Shown here one piece after another: positions 15,570 to 22,974 of a DNA stretch of 23,545 nucleotides. Source of the DNA: DASQHY01 sp035602605. GTDB lineage: Bacteria > Acidobacteriota > Terriglobia > Acidiferrales > UBA7541. Each line of letters starts with the position of its first letter. The stretch's first letter is position 1. The notes beneath the pieces were generated by a model. That model ran no database searches. It was not told the origin of the DNA and saw nothing but the letters and a program-made list of their open reading frames with translations. Made by a program: the position numbers and the translations under genes. Location: NCBI GenBank assembly GCA_035602605.1, contig DATNLZ010000002.1:1-23545 (forward strand), read 5' to 3'.

Positions 15570-17105
15570 ATGATAGGTCAACGTGAACTGACATTTGAAG
15601 ATTATAAGGCAATTGCTCGGAGGCGCGTCTGGGTGATCGTTGTGCCAGCCCTGGTTTGCGCGACACTGGCCTTGGCGGTGTCTTTGTTGCTTCCGACCCG
15701 ATATACATCGGAGACGGTTGTTCTTGTTGAGCAGCCGACGGTGCCTTCGGATTATGTGAAGTCGGTGGTCGGAGGCGATCTTAGCCAGCGCCTCGCCAGC
15801 ATGCGCGAGCAGATCCTCAGCCGGACTCGGCTTCAGCAAATTATCGAAACCTTCGGCCTGTACAAGGAAGAAGGCAACCGCCCGATGGAAGAACTCGTCG
15901 CGCGCCTCCATGAATCCATCACCGTCACTCCTCTCACCCCGATGGCCGAGACTCGCTCGAAAGACCTGCCCGGTTTTACCGTGGGTGTCGTCGCGCGCCG
16001 CCCGGAACTTGCACAGCAAATTTGCACCGAGATCACGTCGATTTTCATGCGCCAAAATTTGCTGCTGCGTCAGCGCCGCGCCGAGGATACCAATCAGTTC
16101 CTCACCAAGCTACTCGATGACTCAAAGGCCAAGCTTAACGGACAAGACTCCAAGCTTGCCGATTTTAAACGTCGGTATCTGGGCGAGCTTCCGGACGATG
16201 CGCAGACCAATCTGAATCTACTGACTGGTCTGGCGAGCCAGCTCGAAGCGGTCACCCAAGCGCTCAATCGCGCCCAGCAAGATAAGGTATTCGCGGAGTC
16301 GATGCTGAACCAGCAGCTACCGGGGAAGTTATCGCCGAGCGGAGACAATCCGGTAACCCTGCGCCGACAGCTGGCCACCCTGCAAAGCGAACTGGATTCT
16401 TTCCACGGTCGTTATACCGATGACCACCCGGACGTGGTGAAGACCAAGGAAGCCATTGCGCAGTTGCAAAAAAGAATTCAGAAAGAGGATACCGAAGGTG
16501 GCAAAGCTTCGGCGGCGAACACGTCCGAAAAAGCGAGTTTGACCGAAGACTCACCTCAAGTTCAACAGCTGCGCGCGCAACTGCGCCAGACCGAGGTGAC
16601 GATTCAACAAAGAATGGCTGAGCAATCGCGCCTGCAGCGCGATATCAGCCGATTACAAGCAAAATTGCAGCTTAGCCCGTCGGTCGAACAAGAATATAAA
16701 TCCCTTACCCGCGACTATCAGACGGCACTGGGCATTTATAATGAGCTCCTTAAAAAGCAGAGCGATTCGGAAATGGCTACCGATCTGGAGCGCCGCCAAC
16801 AGGGCGAGCAATTTCGCGTGTTAGATCCTCCGAGTTTGCCTCAGAAGCCTACGTTTCCGAACCGGATTCTTTTCGGTGTGGGCGGGCTGGTAGGCGGATT
16901 GGCCCTGGGTTTGGGGATTGCGTTCGTACTGGAACTGCAGGATACGACGCTCCGTAGCGACCGAGATGTAGAATTCTTTCTCAAATTGCCGACCTTGGCC
17001 ATGATTCCTTCGATTGAAAAGGCCGGCGGTATTCCGGGTAATGGGCTACCGAAGTCATCTTTTGGAAGGCCATCGCAACCAGCCAACGCGAGGGACAAGG
17101 TCTAA
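15570..17105 (+). CDS. Polysaccharide chain-length determinant (Wzz/Wzc N-terminal type)
   Basis: 511 residues from ATG 15570 (AAAGGA 11 nt upstream). A Wzz domain at the N-terminus holds the first membrane helix (about 22-43, VWVIVVPALVCATLALAVSL). A long periplasmic part with coiled-coil helices covers about 170-400 (for example QLRAQLRQTEVTIQQRMAEQ). A second membrane helix lies at about 430-455 (ILFGVGGLVGGLALGLGIAF), preceded by the proline-rich PPSLPQKPTFPN typical of Wzc. The cytoplasmic tail is short and has no kinase; the kinase is the separate gene at 18075. It works with the kinase to set polymer length and export through the Wza-like protein. It ends 5 bp before the ATPase gene. 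Confidence 0.9.
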   Translation: MIGQRELTFEDYKAIARRRVWVIVVPALVCATLALAVSLLLPTRYTSETVVLVEQPTVPSDYVKSVVGGDLSQRLASMREQILSRTRLQQIIETFGLYKEEGNRPMEELVARLHESITVTPLTPMAETRSKDLPGFTVGVVARRPELAQQICTEITSIFMRQNLLLRQRRAEDTNQFLTKLLDDSKAKLNGQDSKLADFKRRYLGELPDDAQTNLNLLTGLASQLEAVTQALNRAQQDKVFAESMLNQQLPGKLSPSGDNPVTLRRQLATLQSELDSFHGRYTDDHPDVVKTKEAIAQLQKRIQKEDTEGGKASAANTSEKASLTEDSPQVQQLRAQLRQTEVTIQQRMAEQSRLQRDISRLQAKLQLSPSVEQEYKSLTRDYQTALGIYNELLKKQSDSEMATDLERRQQGEQFRVLDPPSLPQKPTFPNRILFGVGGLVGGLALGLGIAFVLELQDTTLRSDRDVEFFLKLPTLAMIPSIEKAGGIPGNGLPKSSFGRPSQPANARDKV

Positions 17106-17110
17106 CGGAA

Positions 17111-18082
17111 ATGTATAAGAATTTTTTTGGGCTGAAGGACTCTCCTTTCAGCTTCAGCCCCGACCCTCGATACCTGTACTGCACCAAGACCACGCAAGAA
17201 GCTCTTGCGGCGCTGACCTATGGGATTCAAAGCCGCAAAGGCTTCATTCTCCTGACCGGCGAAGTGGGTACAGGTAAAACGACGCTGCTCAACCGCATGC
17301 TCGACTGGTCGCGGGAACATGACGTGGCTACCGCGTTTGTTTTCAATTCCCAGTTGCTCAGCATCAGCGAGCTGTTCGATTTCATGATGGCCGATTTCGA
17401 GATCCCCTGCGAGTCTCGCCTGAAGAGCCATGTGGTGCTGAAGCTTACGCAGTGGTTGCTCGACAGGTACCGCGCAGGCAAGACGTCCGTGCTGATTGTG
17501 GACGAGGCCCAGAATCTTAGCGACCAGGTCTTGGAAGAAATTCGCATGCTGACCAATCTCGAGACTTCGACGGGGAAATTGTTACAGATCGTTCTTTCGG
17601 GGCAGCCCGAGTTGGATGAAAAATTGAAACGCCCGCAACTGCGTCAGTTGCGACAACGCATTGTGTTCCGGTGTCGCACCGTTCCCCTCACCATGGAGGA
17701 AACCTACGGTTATATCAACGAACGGCTGCGTATTGCTGGCTCCAATGGCCAACCGATCTTCTCCGCAGAGGCCATGGATGCCATTTATCGCTATTCACAA
17801 GGGATTCCCAGAGTGGTGAATCTTCTGTGCGAGCACGCCCTGGTGAATTCTTTCGTAGAGGGAGTCCAGCCGGTTCCGGCCCCGGTTGTAGACGAGATTG
17901 CACGAGAATTTCAATTGGATGAACCGGTACCGGTGACTCCGCAGGCGCCTTGGTCGGATGTTCAACAAAAGGACTTGAGGGAACAGGTGGAAGCACTTCT
18001 ACAGAGTTTATCGAACGTTTCGCGACCATCGACCCAATCTCAGTCCGAACCAGGAAGCCTCCGGAAAGGAAGCTATGAGTAA
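17111..18082 (+). CDS. ExeA/GspA-like AAA+ ATPase of EPS system
   Basis: 323 residues. It opens with MYKNFFGLKDSPFSFSPDP, the hallmark of ExeA-like and PEP-CTERM-associated ATPases. Walker A GEVGTGKT is at 50-57 and Walker B SVLIVDEAQNL at 136-146. The sensor region VLSGQPELDEKL and the arginine motif LRQRIVFRCRTVPL follow. The C-terminal 50 residues are a low-complexity linker without a peptidoglycan-binding domain. In EPS loci such ATPases sit between the chain-length and kinase genes, and their exact role is unproven. Its last 8 bases overlap the kinase start (ATGAGTAA), which indicates coupled translation. Confidence 0.88.
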   Translation: MYKNFFGLKDSPFSFSPDPRYLYCTKTTQEALAALTYGIQSRKGFILLTGEVGTGKTTLLNRMLDWSREHDVATAFVFNSQLLSISELFDFMMADFEIPCESRLKSHVVLKLTQWLLDRYRAGKTSVLIVDEAQNLSDQVLEEIRMLTNLETSTGKLLQIVLSGQPELDEKLKRPQLRQLRQRIVFRCRTVPLTMEETYGYINERLRIAGSNGQPIFSAEAMDAIYRYSQGIPRVVNLLCEHALVNSFVEGVQPVPAPVVDEIAREFQLDEPVPVTPQAPWSDVQQKDLREQVEALLQSLSNVSRPSTQSQSEPGSLRKGSYE

Positions 18083-19001
18083 GATTCACGAGGCCTTGCG
18101 GAAGGCCCAGCAGGAAAGAAATGCGAACGTCACGAATGGGAACCGCTCCAGCCAATCTGAAGTCGTAGGCCCGGTCGACATTCCGAGCTTAGCTGTTTCT
18201 CCGGTCGTGCCCGGCGGTTTTGCAACCCCCGCTCACTCGACCACACCAGGGGATTTCTTCCGCATTGATTATCTGCGGGAGCACTGCGTCAAGCCTGTTT
18301 GGAAGATCAACCCGGAGGTCATGGTTTTTGCCGAGGACAGCGACCTGGTGGCCGCAGCGGAGCAATTCCGGAATTTGCGGTCGCACCTGTATCAACTGCG
18401 CGAGAACCGGCAGCTGCGTTCCTTGTTGATCACCAGCGCCCTGGCGAGCGAAGGAAAAACGTTTGTCGCGAGCAACCTGGCACAAGCCATCGCGCGACAG
18501 CCGGGGCAGCGAGTTCTATTGATTGACGCTGATCTGCGTCTTTCTAAATTGCACATCCCGTTGGGTGCACCATGCACACCTGGACTTTCCGATTTTTTGC
18601 GGGGTAACGCCAACCTAACCGATGTCATGCAGCACGCGACGAAAGAGAACCTGTACTTCATACCCGGCGGAAATTCGATTGCTGACCCCACCGAACTGAT
18701 TTTGAATGGACGCTTTAAAGACTTGGTCGAACGCCTCACTCCGACTTTCGATTGGATTATCATGGATTCACCGCCAACCCTTGCGGTGTCCGATGCTGGC
18801 TTGTTGGCCGATCTGTGCGACGGCGTGCTCCTGGTAGTCCGCGCGGCTTCCACGAACCTCGATGCCATTCAGAAGGCCTGCAACAAGTACCGTGAGAGGA
18901 ATCTAGCAGGGGTGGTCTTGAATCGGGTCGAGCACCAATATACCTATGATTCGTACTACGGTTACGGCACTGAGCGAGGTGCGAAAGTGGAGTCGGTCTA
19001 G
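18075..19001 (+). CDS. CpsD/CapB-type tyrosine autokinase
   Basis: 308 residues. An amphipathic N-terminus (MSKIHEALRKAQQERN) and a variable linker to about 75 precede a BY-kinase domain. This has Walker A SALASEGKT (121-129), Walker A' VLLIDAD (147-153) and Walker B WIIMDSPP (227-234). The C-terminus has a tyrosine cluster (Tyr289, 291, 294, 295, 297), the usual autophosphorylation site. It pairs with the separate chain-length protein upstream, as in Gram-positive CpsC/CpsD and PEP-CTERM EPS loci, and cycles its phosphorylation to control polymerisation and export. It is the last gene of the first EPS transcription unit. Confidence 0.9.
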   Translation: MSKIHEALRKAQQERNANVTNGNRSSQSEVVGPVDIPSLAVSPVVPGGFATPAHSTTPGDFFRIDYLREHCVKPVWKINPEVMVFAEDSDLVAAAEQFRNLRSHLYQLRENRQLRSLLITSALASEGKTFVASNLAQAIARQPGQRVLLIDADLRLSKLHIPLGAPCTPGLSDFLRGNANLTDVMQHATKENLYFIPGGNSIADPTELILNGRFKDLVERLTPTFDWIIMDSPPTLAVSDAGLLADLCDGVLLVVRAASTNLDAIQKACNKYRERNLAGVVLNRVEHQYTYDSYYGYGTERGAKVESV

Positions 19002-19052
19002 GGGTGGCAACTGTCTATCACCCTGGTTACCGGAGTATTGCGCAGATATTAC

Positions 19053-19066
19053 TAGGTTTAAACCTA
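19053..19066. repeat. 14-bp palindrome TAGGTTTAAACCTA
   Basis: A perfect palindrome about 170 bp upstream of the predicted sigma-54 transcription start at 19233, a normal enhancer distance. A regulator site is possible. Confidence 0.35.
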
Positions 19067-19206
19067 TGGAAAAGATTTGCACCAATTGGAGAGCTAGATT
19101 CATTCATCGGTCGGCGGTGGCGGCCAAGGCTGGCCAATGAAACCGCACTCTTTATCTAAGTAGTCGTGTTTCAGTAGGTTAGAGAATCATCGAGCGGCGC
19201 ATTAAG

Positions 19207-19222
19207 TGGTACGGTTCGTGCA
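19207..19222 (+). promoter_or_regulatory. Sigma-54 (-24/-12) promoter for antiterminator and sugar genes
   Basis: TGGTACGGTTCGTGCA against TGGCACGN4TTGCW: one mismatch in each block and exact GG/GC spacing. It matches the 12350 promoter in TGGYAYGNNNCGTGCW. The predicted start near 19233 leaves an 89-nt leader before ATG 19322. Confidence 0.55.
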
Positions 19223-19283
19223 CCTGTCCTCTTGGCATTTCGGTTTCCCCTGATGGGACAAAAATGGCGGTAGCTTGCCAGTA

Positions 19284-19300
19284 GTGCAAGGTTTTTGCAC
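19284..19300 (+). repeat. Leader inverted repeat GTGCAA/TTGCAC
   Basis: Perfect 6-bp arms with a 5-nt loop (GGTTT), 22 nt before the antiterminator start. It is in the transcribed leader. It could be an RNA hairpin affecting pausing or translation, or a DNA site. Confidence 0.4.
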
Positions 19301-19321
19301 AACGGAGACCAGACAACGCTC

Positions 19322-19864
19322 ATGCGCCCGAATCCCTGGTTTGCTCTACATGTGAGAAATCGCTATGAGACCTCGGTAACCGCCCATCTCGGCCACAAGG
19401 GCTACACATGGTTTTTGCCCCTTGAGAAATCTAGGCGACGTTGGTCGGACCGTTTCAAAGAAGTTGAAAAGCCACTTTTTCCGGGGTACGTCTTTTGCCG
19501 TTTCGATCCCTTTGCGCGTCTTCCGATACTGATCACCCCGGGGGTCATCGGCGTCGTGGGAATCGGCAAAATGCCCATCGCGATTGAGGACGCCGAGATT
19601 GCCAACCTCCAGAGGATTATTGAATCTGGGTTGCCTCGCCAACCTTGGCCCTTCCTGCAAATCGGAGAGAGAGCCCGCATCGAGGCCGGTCCCTTGCATG
19701 GCCTTGAAGGCATCTTGTTAGGTTTCAAGGGATCCCAGCGATTGATATTGTCGGTTACGCTTTTACAGCGCTCGGTGGCGGTAGAGATTGACAGCGCATT
19801 AGCAAGTCCGGTTCTGGACCATAAGCTTGAAGCTTTGTCCTTGCCGGGCGAAGCGATGGCTTGA
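19322..19864 (+). CDS. NusG/UpxY-type transcription antiterminator
   Basis: 180 residues from ATG 19322. The frame extends to TTG 19295, which lies in the leader hairpin and has no ribosome site. The only upstream purine block, GGAGA at 19304-19308, is rather far. An N-terminal NusG domain covers about 4-100 (NPWFALHVRNRYETSVTAHL, then EKPLFPGYVFCRFD and GVIGVVGIG). A KOW-like barrel is at about 113-158 (IGERARIEAGPLHGLEGILL). Specialised NusG paralogs of this length (RfaH, UpxY, LoaP type) travel with RNA polymerase and prevent premature termination in long polysaccharide operons. First gene of the second EPS unit, 82 bp before the sugar transferase, it probably acts on its own operon. Confidence 0.88.
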   Translation: MRPNPWFALHVRNRYETSVTAHLGHKGYTWFLPLEKSRRRWSDRFKEVEKPLFPGYVFCRFDPFARLPILITPGVIGVVGIGKMPIAIEDAEIANLQRIIESGLPRQPWPFLQIGERARIEAGPLHGLEGILLGFKGSQRLILSVTLLQRSVAVEIDSALASPVLDHKLEALSLPGEAMA

Positions 19865-19946
19865 GCGGCGCGTTGTGTTGCACGACGGTGACCCCGCACC
19901 GGCGAACTAAAGACAAACTACGATTGACGAAGGGACGGAAATCTAA

Positions 19947-21128
19947 ATGAGCGAACTCGCGGCGAACATACCATTGGCAGAAGGCCGGGGTCCACGGCAA
20001 GTCTCGCGGCGTCGCCGATCGGTTGGATCTTCGCAACGGAAACCCAATTCGGTTCTCGTCTCAGAAGAGACCTTTCTGCACATGCTGTGTCTAGAACGCA
20101 AGCGGGCCGAGCGGTCGCGCAAGCCGTTCCTGCTCCTGCTCCTGGAAACAGGGAAATTGGTGGAAGGGCCGCGAAACAAGGAGATCCTTTCCAAAATCGT
20201 CAGTGCGCTCTCTGCCTCCATGCGCGATACCGACATCCGCGGCTGGTACGAAGAGAATGCTGTCTTAGGCGTGATTTTTTCGGAAATCTCAACCAACAAA
20301 GGAGAGGCGCGCAACGCCATTCTGACCAAAGTGATCGCGGCACTGCGTAGTCGTCTCGAACCGAAACAATTTCACCAGATTCATTTGTCTTATGAAGTGT
20401 TCCCGGAAGACTGGGATCAGGAGAATCCGTGGCAGGCGTCAGACTCAAAAGTCTATCCCGACCTCATCGATCATTCCGTCGCCCATAAGTTGCCTCGAGT
20501 GATCAAGCGGACCGTTGACATCCTGGGCAGCCTCGTGGCGCTGATTTTACTCTCTCCGCTTTTTCTGCTCATTGCTGCGGTCATCAAACTGACCTCGCAA
20601 GGGCCGGTGTTTTTTCGCCAGGAGCGCATTGGCCGGTACGGCACGCCTTTTACGTTCTTGAAATTTCGTTCGATGCATGCAACCAGCAACGACCAGATCC
20701 ACAAAGAGTATGTCAAGCGGTTCATCGCCGGCCAGGTAGTGGCGAGCGAATCTGAGCAAGGCCAAAAAATTGTGTATAAAATCACGCAGGACCCGCGGAT
20801 TACTTGGGTCGGAAGGATCCTGCGGGGAATGAGCTTTGATGAAATTCCTCAGTTCCTCAATGTGCTTCGCGGCGAAATGTCGCTCGTAGGGCCCCGTCCC
20901 CCGGTCGCGTACGAAGTCGAGTCCTACGACATCTGGCATCGCCGGCGCATTCTAGAGGCCAAGCCGGGGATCACCGGACTTTGGCAGGTGAGTGGACGTA
21001 GTCAGACAAGCTTTGACGACATGGTTCGATTGGATCTGCAATATGTCCGCAAGTGGTCGTTGTGGCTAGACATCAAGATTCTCCTCCAAACCCCCACCGC
21101 CGTTTTCTCCGGCAAGGGTGCCTACTAG
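19947..21128 (+). CDS. Polyprenyl-phosphate sugar-1-phosphate transferase with degenerate GGDEF-like N-terminus
   Basis: 393 residues. The C-terminal half (about 183-393) is a bacterial sugar transferase: one membrane hairpin (about 188-213), FRQERIGRYGTPFTFLKFRSM (223-243, cited in two blocks), the catalytic Asp298-Glu299 in GMSFDEIPQFLN, RGEMSLVGPRPP and KPGITGLWQVSGRS. It moves a sugar-1-phosphate from a nucleotide sugar to undecaprenyl phosphate, the first step of repeat-unit assembly. The N-terminal 180 residues lack the usual membrane bundle. They contain FLHMLCLERKRAERSRKPF, then RDTDIRGWYEENAVLGVIF (92-111), which resembles a GGDEF fold whose active motif has decayed to WYEEN. That suggests regulation, perhaps nucleotide sensing (inference). 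It is followed by the dehydrogenase gene after about 90-115 bp, depending on start. Confidence 0.87.
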   Translation: MSELAANIPLAEGRGPRQVSRRRRSVGSSQRKPNSVLVSEETFLHMLCLERKRAERSRKPFLLLLLETGKLVEGPRNKEILSKIVSALSASMRDTDIRGWYEENAVLGVIFSEISTNKGEARNAILTKVIAALRSRLEPKQFHQIHLSYEVFPEDWDQENPWQASDSKVYPDLIDHSVAHKLPRVIKRTVDILGSLVALILLSPLFLLIAAVIKLTSQGPVFFRQERIGRYGTPFTFLKFRSMHATSNDQIHKEYVKRFIAGQVVASESEQGQKIVYKITQDPRITWVGRILRGMSFDEIPQFLNVLRGEMSLVGPRPPVAYEVESYDIWHRRRILEAKPGITGLWQVSGRSQTSFDDMVRLDLQYVRKWSLWLDIKILLQTPTAVFSGKGAY

Positions 21129-21217
21129 ACATGACGCCGGTCCCCCAGGCTTCGTGTTGGTTCGAATTTGGCAAGTCCAGTGCTGCAGCAATTAGACCGA
21201 GTTAGTCCTAATCTTTG

Positions 21218-21481
21218 ATTCCTTTGATCCAGGAGGGCACCGATTTGTCTACGAACGTCTCGGCAGAAGTCACCAGCAGTCAGAATTCGAAACAACAGAC
21301 GATCATTCCTTTGATCCAGGAGGGTACCGATTTGTCTACCAACGTCGCGACCGAGGTCCCCAGCAGTCAGAATTCGAAACAACAGACGATCATTCCTTTG
21401 ACCCAGGAGGGTACCGATTTGTCTCCGAGTGTCGCGACCGAAGTGCCAAGCAGTCAAAGTTCGCCCCAGAAACAACAGACG
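21218..21481 (+). repeat. In-frame 87-bp triplication of a translation start region
   Basis: Units begin with ATTCCTTTGA at 21218, 21305 and 21392; the first two are 87 bp and the third is 90 bp. By my count units 1 and 2 differ at 7 of 87 bases. Each holds AGGAGGG (21231-21237, 21318-21324, 21405-21411) followed exactly 7 nt later by TTG (21245, 21332, 21419), all in frame with the dehydrogenase. Unit length is 29 codons, so copy number changes keep the frame. Confidence 0.9.
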
Positions 21482-22483
21482 ATTCGTTTTGGCGTGATTG
21501 GTTACGGTTATTGGGGTCCCAATATTGTGCGCAACCTGCACGGCCTGGACTCCTGTGAGGTAGTGAGTGTGTGCGACAAGAGCCCTGCGGCCCTGCGCCG
21601 GGTGCAGCAGGTGTATCCGGGTCTGCACACCACAACCGACTGGTCCGAGCTTCTCAGGTCACCCGAGATTGACGCGGTTGCGGTCATTACTCCCGTGTGG
21701 ACCCACTTCGATCTGGCAAAAGCGGCCCTGGAAAATGGCAAGCACGTCTTTGTCGAGAAACCCTTCACGTACACGGTAGCTCAGGCAGAGACGCTGATCG
21801 AACTAGCCGAACGCAAACACCTCAAGATCATGGTGGATCACACCTTCTTGTTTACGGGAGCCGTTCGCAAGATCCGGCAGCTGGTGGACGACGGCACTTT
21901 AGGCGATCTCTACTATTACGATTCCACCCGTGTGAACCTCGGCTTATTCCAGCATGACGTCAATGTGGTGTGGGATCTTGCTCCCCACGATCTGTCCATC
22001 ATGGACTACTTGATCCAGGATAATCCCGAAGCGGTCGTGGCCACCGGTGAGAAGCACTTGAACGGTCACGTCGATATTGCGTTCTTGACGATCTACTTTC
22101 CGAGAAACGTCATCGCCCATATCAACGTCAACTGGCTCTCCCCGGTCAAGGTTCGTACCACTCTGATCGGCGGTGAGCGGAAAATGGTGGTTTGGAACGA
22201 CCTGGAAGCCGACGAGAAGATCAAAGTCTATGACAAAGGCGTTTCGAAAAAAGGAGACCAGCAAGGCGTATATGACTTGCTTGTGAGCTATCGGTCAGGA
22301 GACATGTGGGCCCCGCGAGTCGAGCAGATCGAGGCACTCAAGGCCGAGTTAGGACATTTCGCGGATTGTATCTTGAATGACGAGACCCCAATCAATGACG
22401 GTGCCGCGGGGTTGCGAGTGGTGCGAATGCTCGAAGCTGCCGACGAATCGCTCAAGGGGAAAGGGAAAATCGTCACCCTATGA
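21245..22483 (+). CDS. Gfo/Idh/MocA-family NAD(P)-dependent sugar dehydrogenase
   Basis: 412 residues from TTG 21245, 383 from TTG 21332 or 354 from TTG 21419. All three starts have identical AGGAGGG sites, and the shortest is closest to normal family length. The fold begins after the repeats: the Rossmann motif RFGVIGYGYWGPNIVRN, then VVSVCDKSP at the end of strand 2. The family motif KHVFVEKPFTYT (EKP) follows, and WDLAPHDLSIMDYL carries the catalytic-region Asp and His. The C-terminal sheet reads VIAHINVNWLSPVKVRTTLIGGERKM. Next to an acetyltransferase and a DegT aminotransferase it fits WbpB/WlbA-type oxidation of a UDP-sugar at C3. The N-terminal repeats (QEGTDLSTNVxxEVxSSQ) have no known role. 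It overlaps the next gene by 4 nt. Confidence 0.87.
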   Translation: MSTNVSAEVTSSQNSKQQTIIPLIQEGTDLSTNVATEVPSSQNSKQQTIIPLTQEGTDLSPSVATEVPSSQSSPQKQQTIRFGVIGYGYWGPNIVRNLHGLDSCEVVSVCDKSPAALRRVQQVYPGLHTTTDWSELLRSPEIDAVAVITPVWTHFDLAKAALENGKHVFVEKPFTYTVAQAETLIELAERKHLKIMVDHTFLFTGAVRKIRQLVDDGTLGDLYYYDSTRVNLGLFQHDVNVVWDLAPHDLSIMDYLIQDNPEAVVATGEKHLNGHVDIAFLTIYFPRNVIAHINVNWLSPVKVRTTLIGGERKMVVWNDLEADEKIKVYDKGVSKKGDQQGVYDLLVSYRSGDMWAPRVEQIEALKAELGHFADCILNDETPINDGAAGLRVVRMLEAADESLKGKGKIVTL

Positions 22484-22974
22484 ATGAATACTGCTGCATC
22501 GCTCCCGACGTAAAACTTGGGAAAAACGTCAGGCTGTCGAAGTTCATCAACCTCTACGGTTGCGAAATTGGCGACAACACCAAGATCGGTGCGTTCGTCG
22601 AGATCCAGAAGAATGCGATCATCGGCAGGAACTGCAAGATTTCCAGCCACTCGTTTATCTGTGAGGGCGTAACCATCGAGGACGATGCGTTCATCGGCCA
22701 CAGCGTTACATTTATTAACGACTCCTATCCCCGTGCCACGACTGCGGACGGCCAAGTGCAGACCGAAAAAGACTGGAAGGTTGAGCGCACGGTGGTGAAG
22801 AAGGGCGCGTCCATCGGTTCGGGTGCCACCATTCTGTCCAAGGTCCAGATCGGTGCGAACGCCATCGTGGGAGCCGGAAGCGTCGTGACCAAAGATGTGC
22901 CCGCAGAGGCCATTGTGGCGGGGAATCCCGCCAAGGTATTGCGGTATATCAACAAGGAGTCAAGGATCGCATGA
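22480..22974 (+). CDS. Left-handed beta-helix (hexapeptide) N-acyltransferase
   Basis: 164 residues, with ATG in an ATGA overlap with the dehydrogenase stop. Hexapeptide repeats run through the chain: IAPDVKLGKNVRLSKFINLYG, IGDNTKIGAFVEIQKNAIIG, then IGSGATILSKVQIGANAIVGAGS and the closing AIVAGNPAKVLRYI (each cited only in part). The insert with FINDSYPRAT and a nearby His in GHSVTF sits at the expected active site. Length and context match WbpD/WlbB-like enzymes that acetylate a 3-amino-sugar nucleotide. It overlaps the aminotransferase gene downstream, so the three are co-translated. Confidence 0.88.
   Translation: MNEYCCIAPDVKLGKNVRLSKFINLYGCEIGDNTKIGAFVEIQKNAIIGRNCKISSHSFICEGVTIEDDAFIGHSVTFINDSYPRATTADGQVQTEKDWKVERTVVKKGASIGSGATILSKVQIGANAIVGAGSVVTKDVPAEAIVAGNPAKVLRYINKESRIA

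Larger units (their letters stand above)
19002..19321. promoter_or_regulatory. 320-bp control region before the antiterminator gene
   Basis: No convincing gene. A short GGGTG/CACCC stem just after the kinase stop (19002-19023) lacks a T-tract. Further along are a 14-bp palindrome (19053-19066), a sigma-54-like promoter (19207-19222), then a leader with an inverted repeat (19284-19300). The layout suggests a second sigma-54 transcription unit for the polymer synthesis genes. Confidence 0.5.

Noticed and set aside
19231..19248. TTGGCATTTCGGTTTCC as a sigma-54 promoter
   Set aside because: The -12 doublet is TC rather than GC, and the most conserved G is missing.
19265..19280. TGGCGGTAGCTTGCC as a sigma-54 promoter
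   Set aside because: GG and GC are one base too close; spacing is strict for sigma-54. The 19207 site fits exactly.
21129..21214. A decayed fourth copy of the 87-bp repeat upstream
   Set aside because: The gap is of similar length, but I could align only short scattered matches and no SD/TTG pair.
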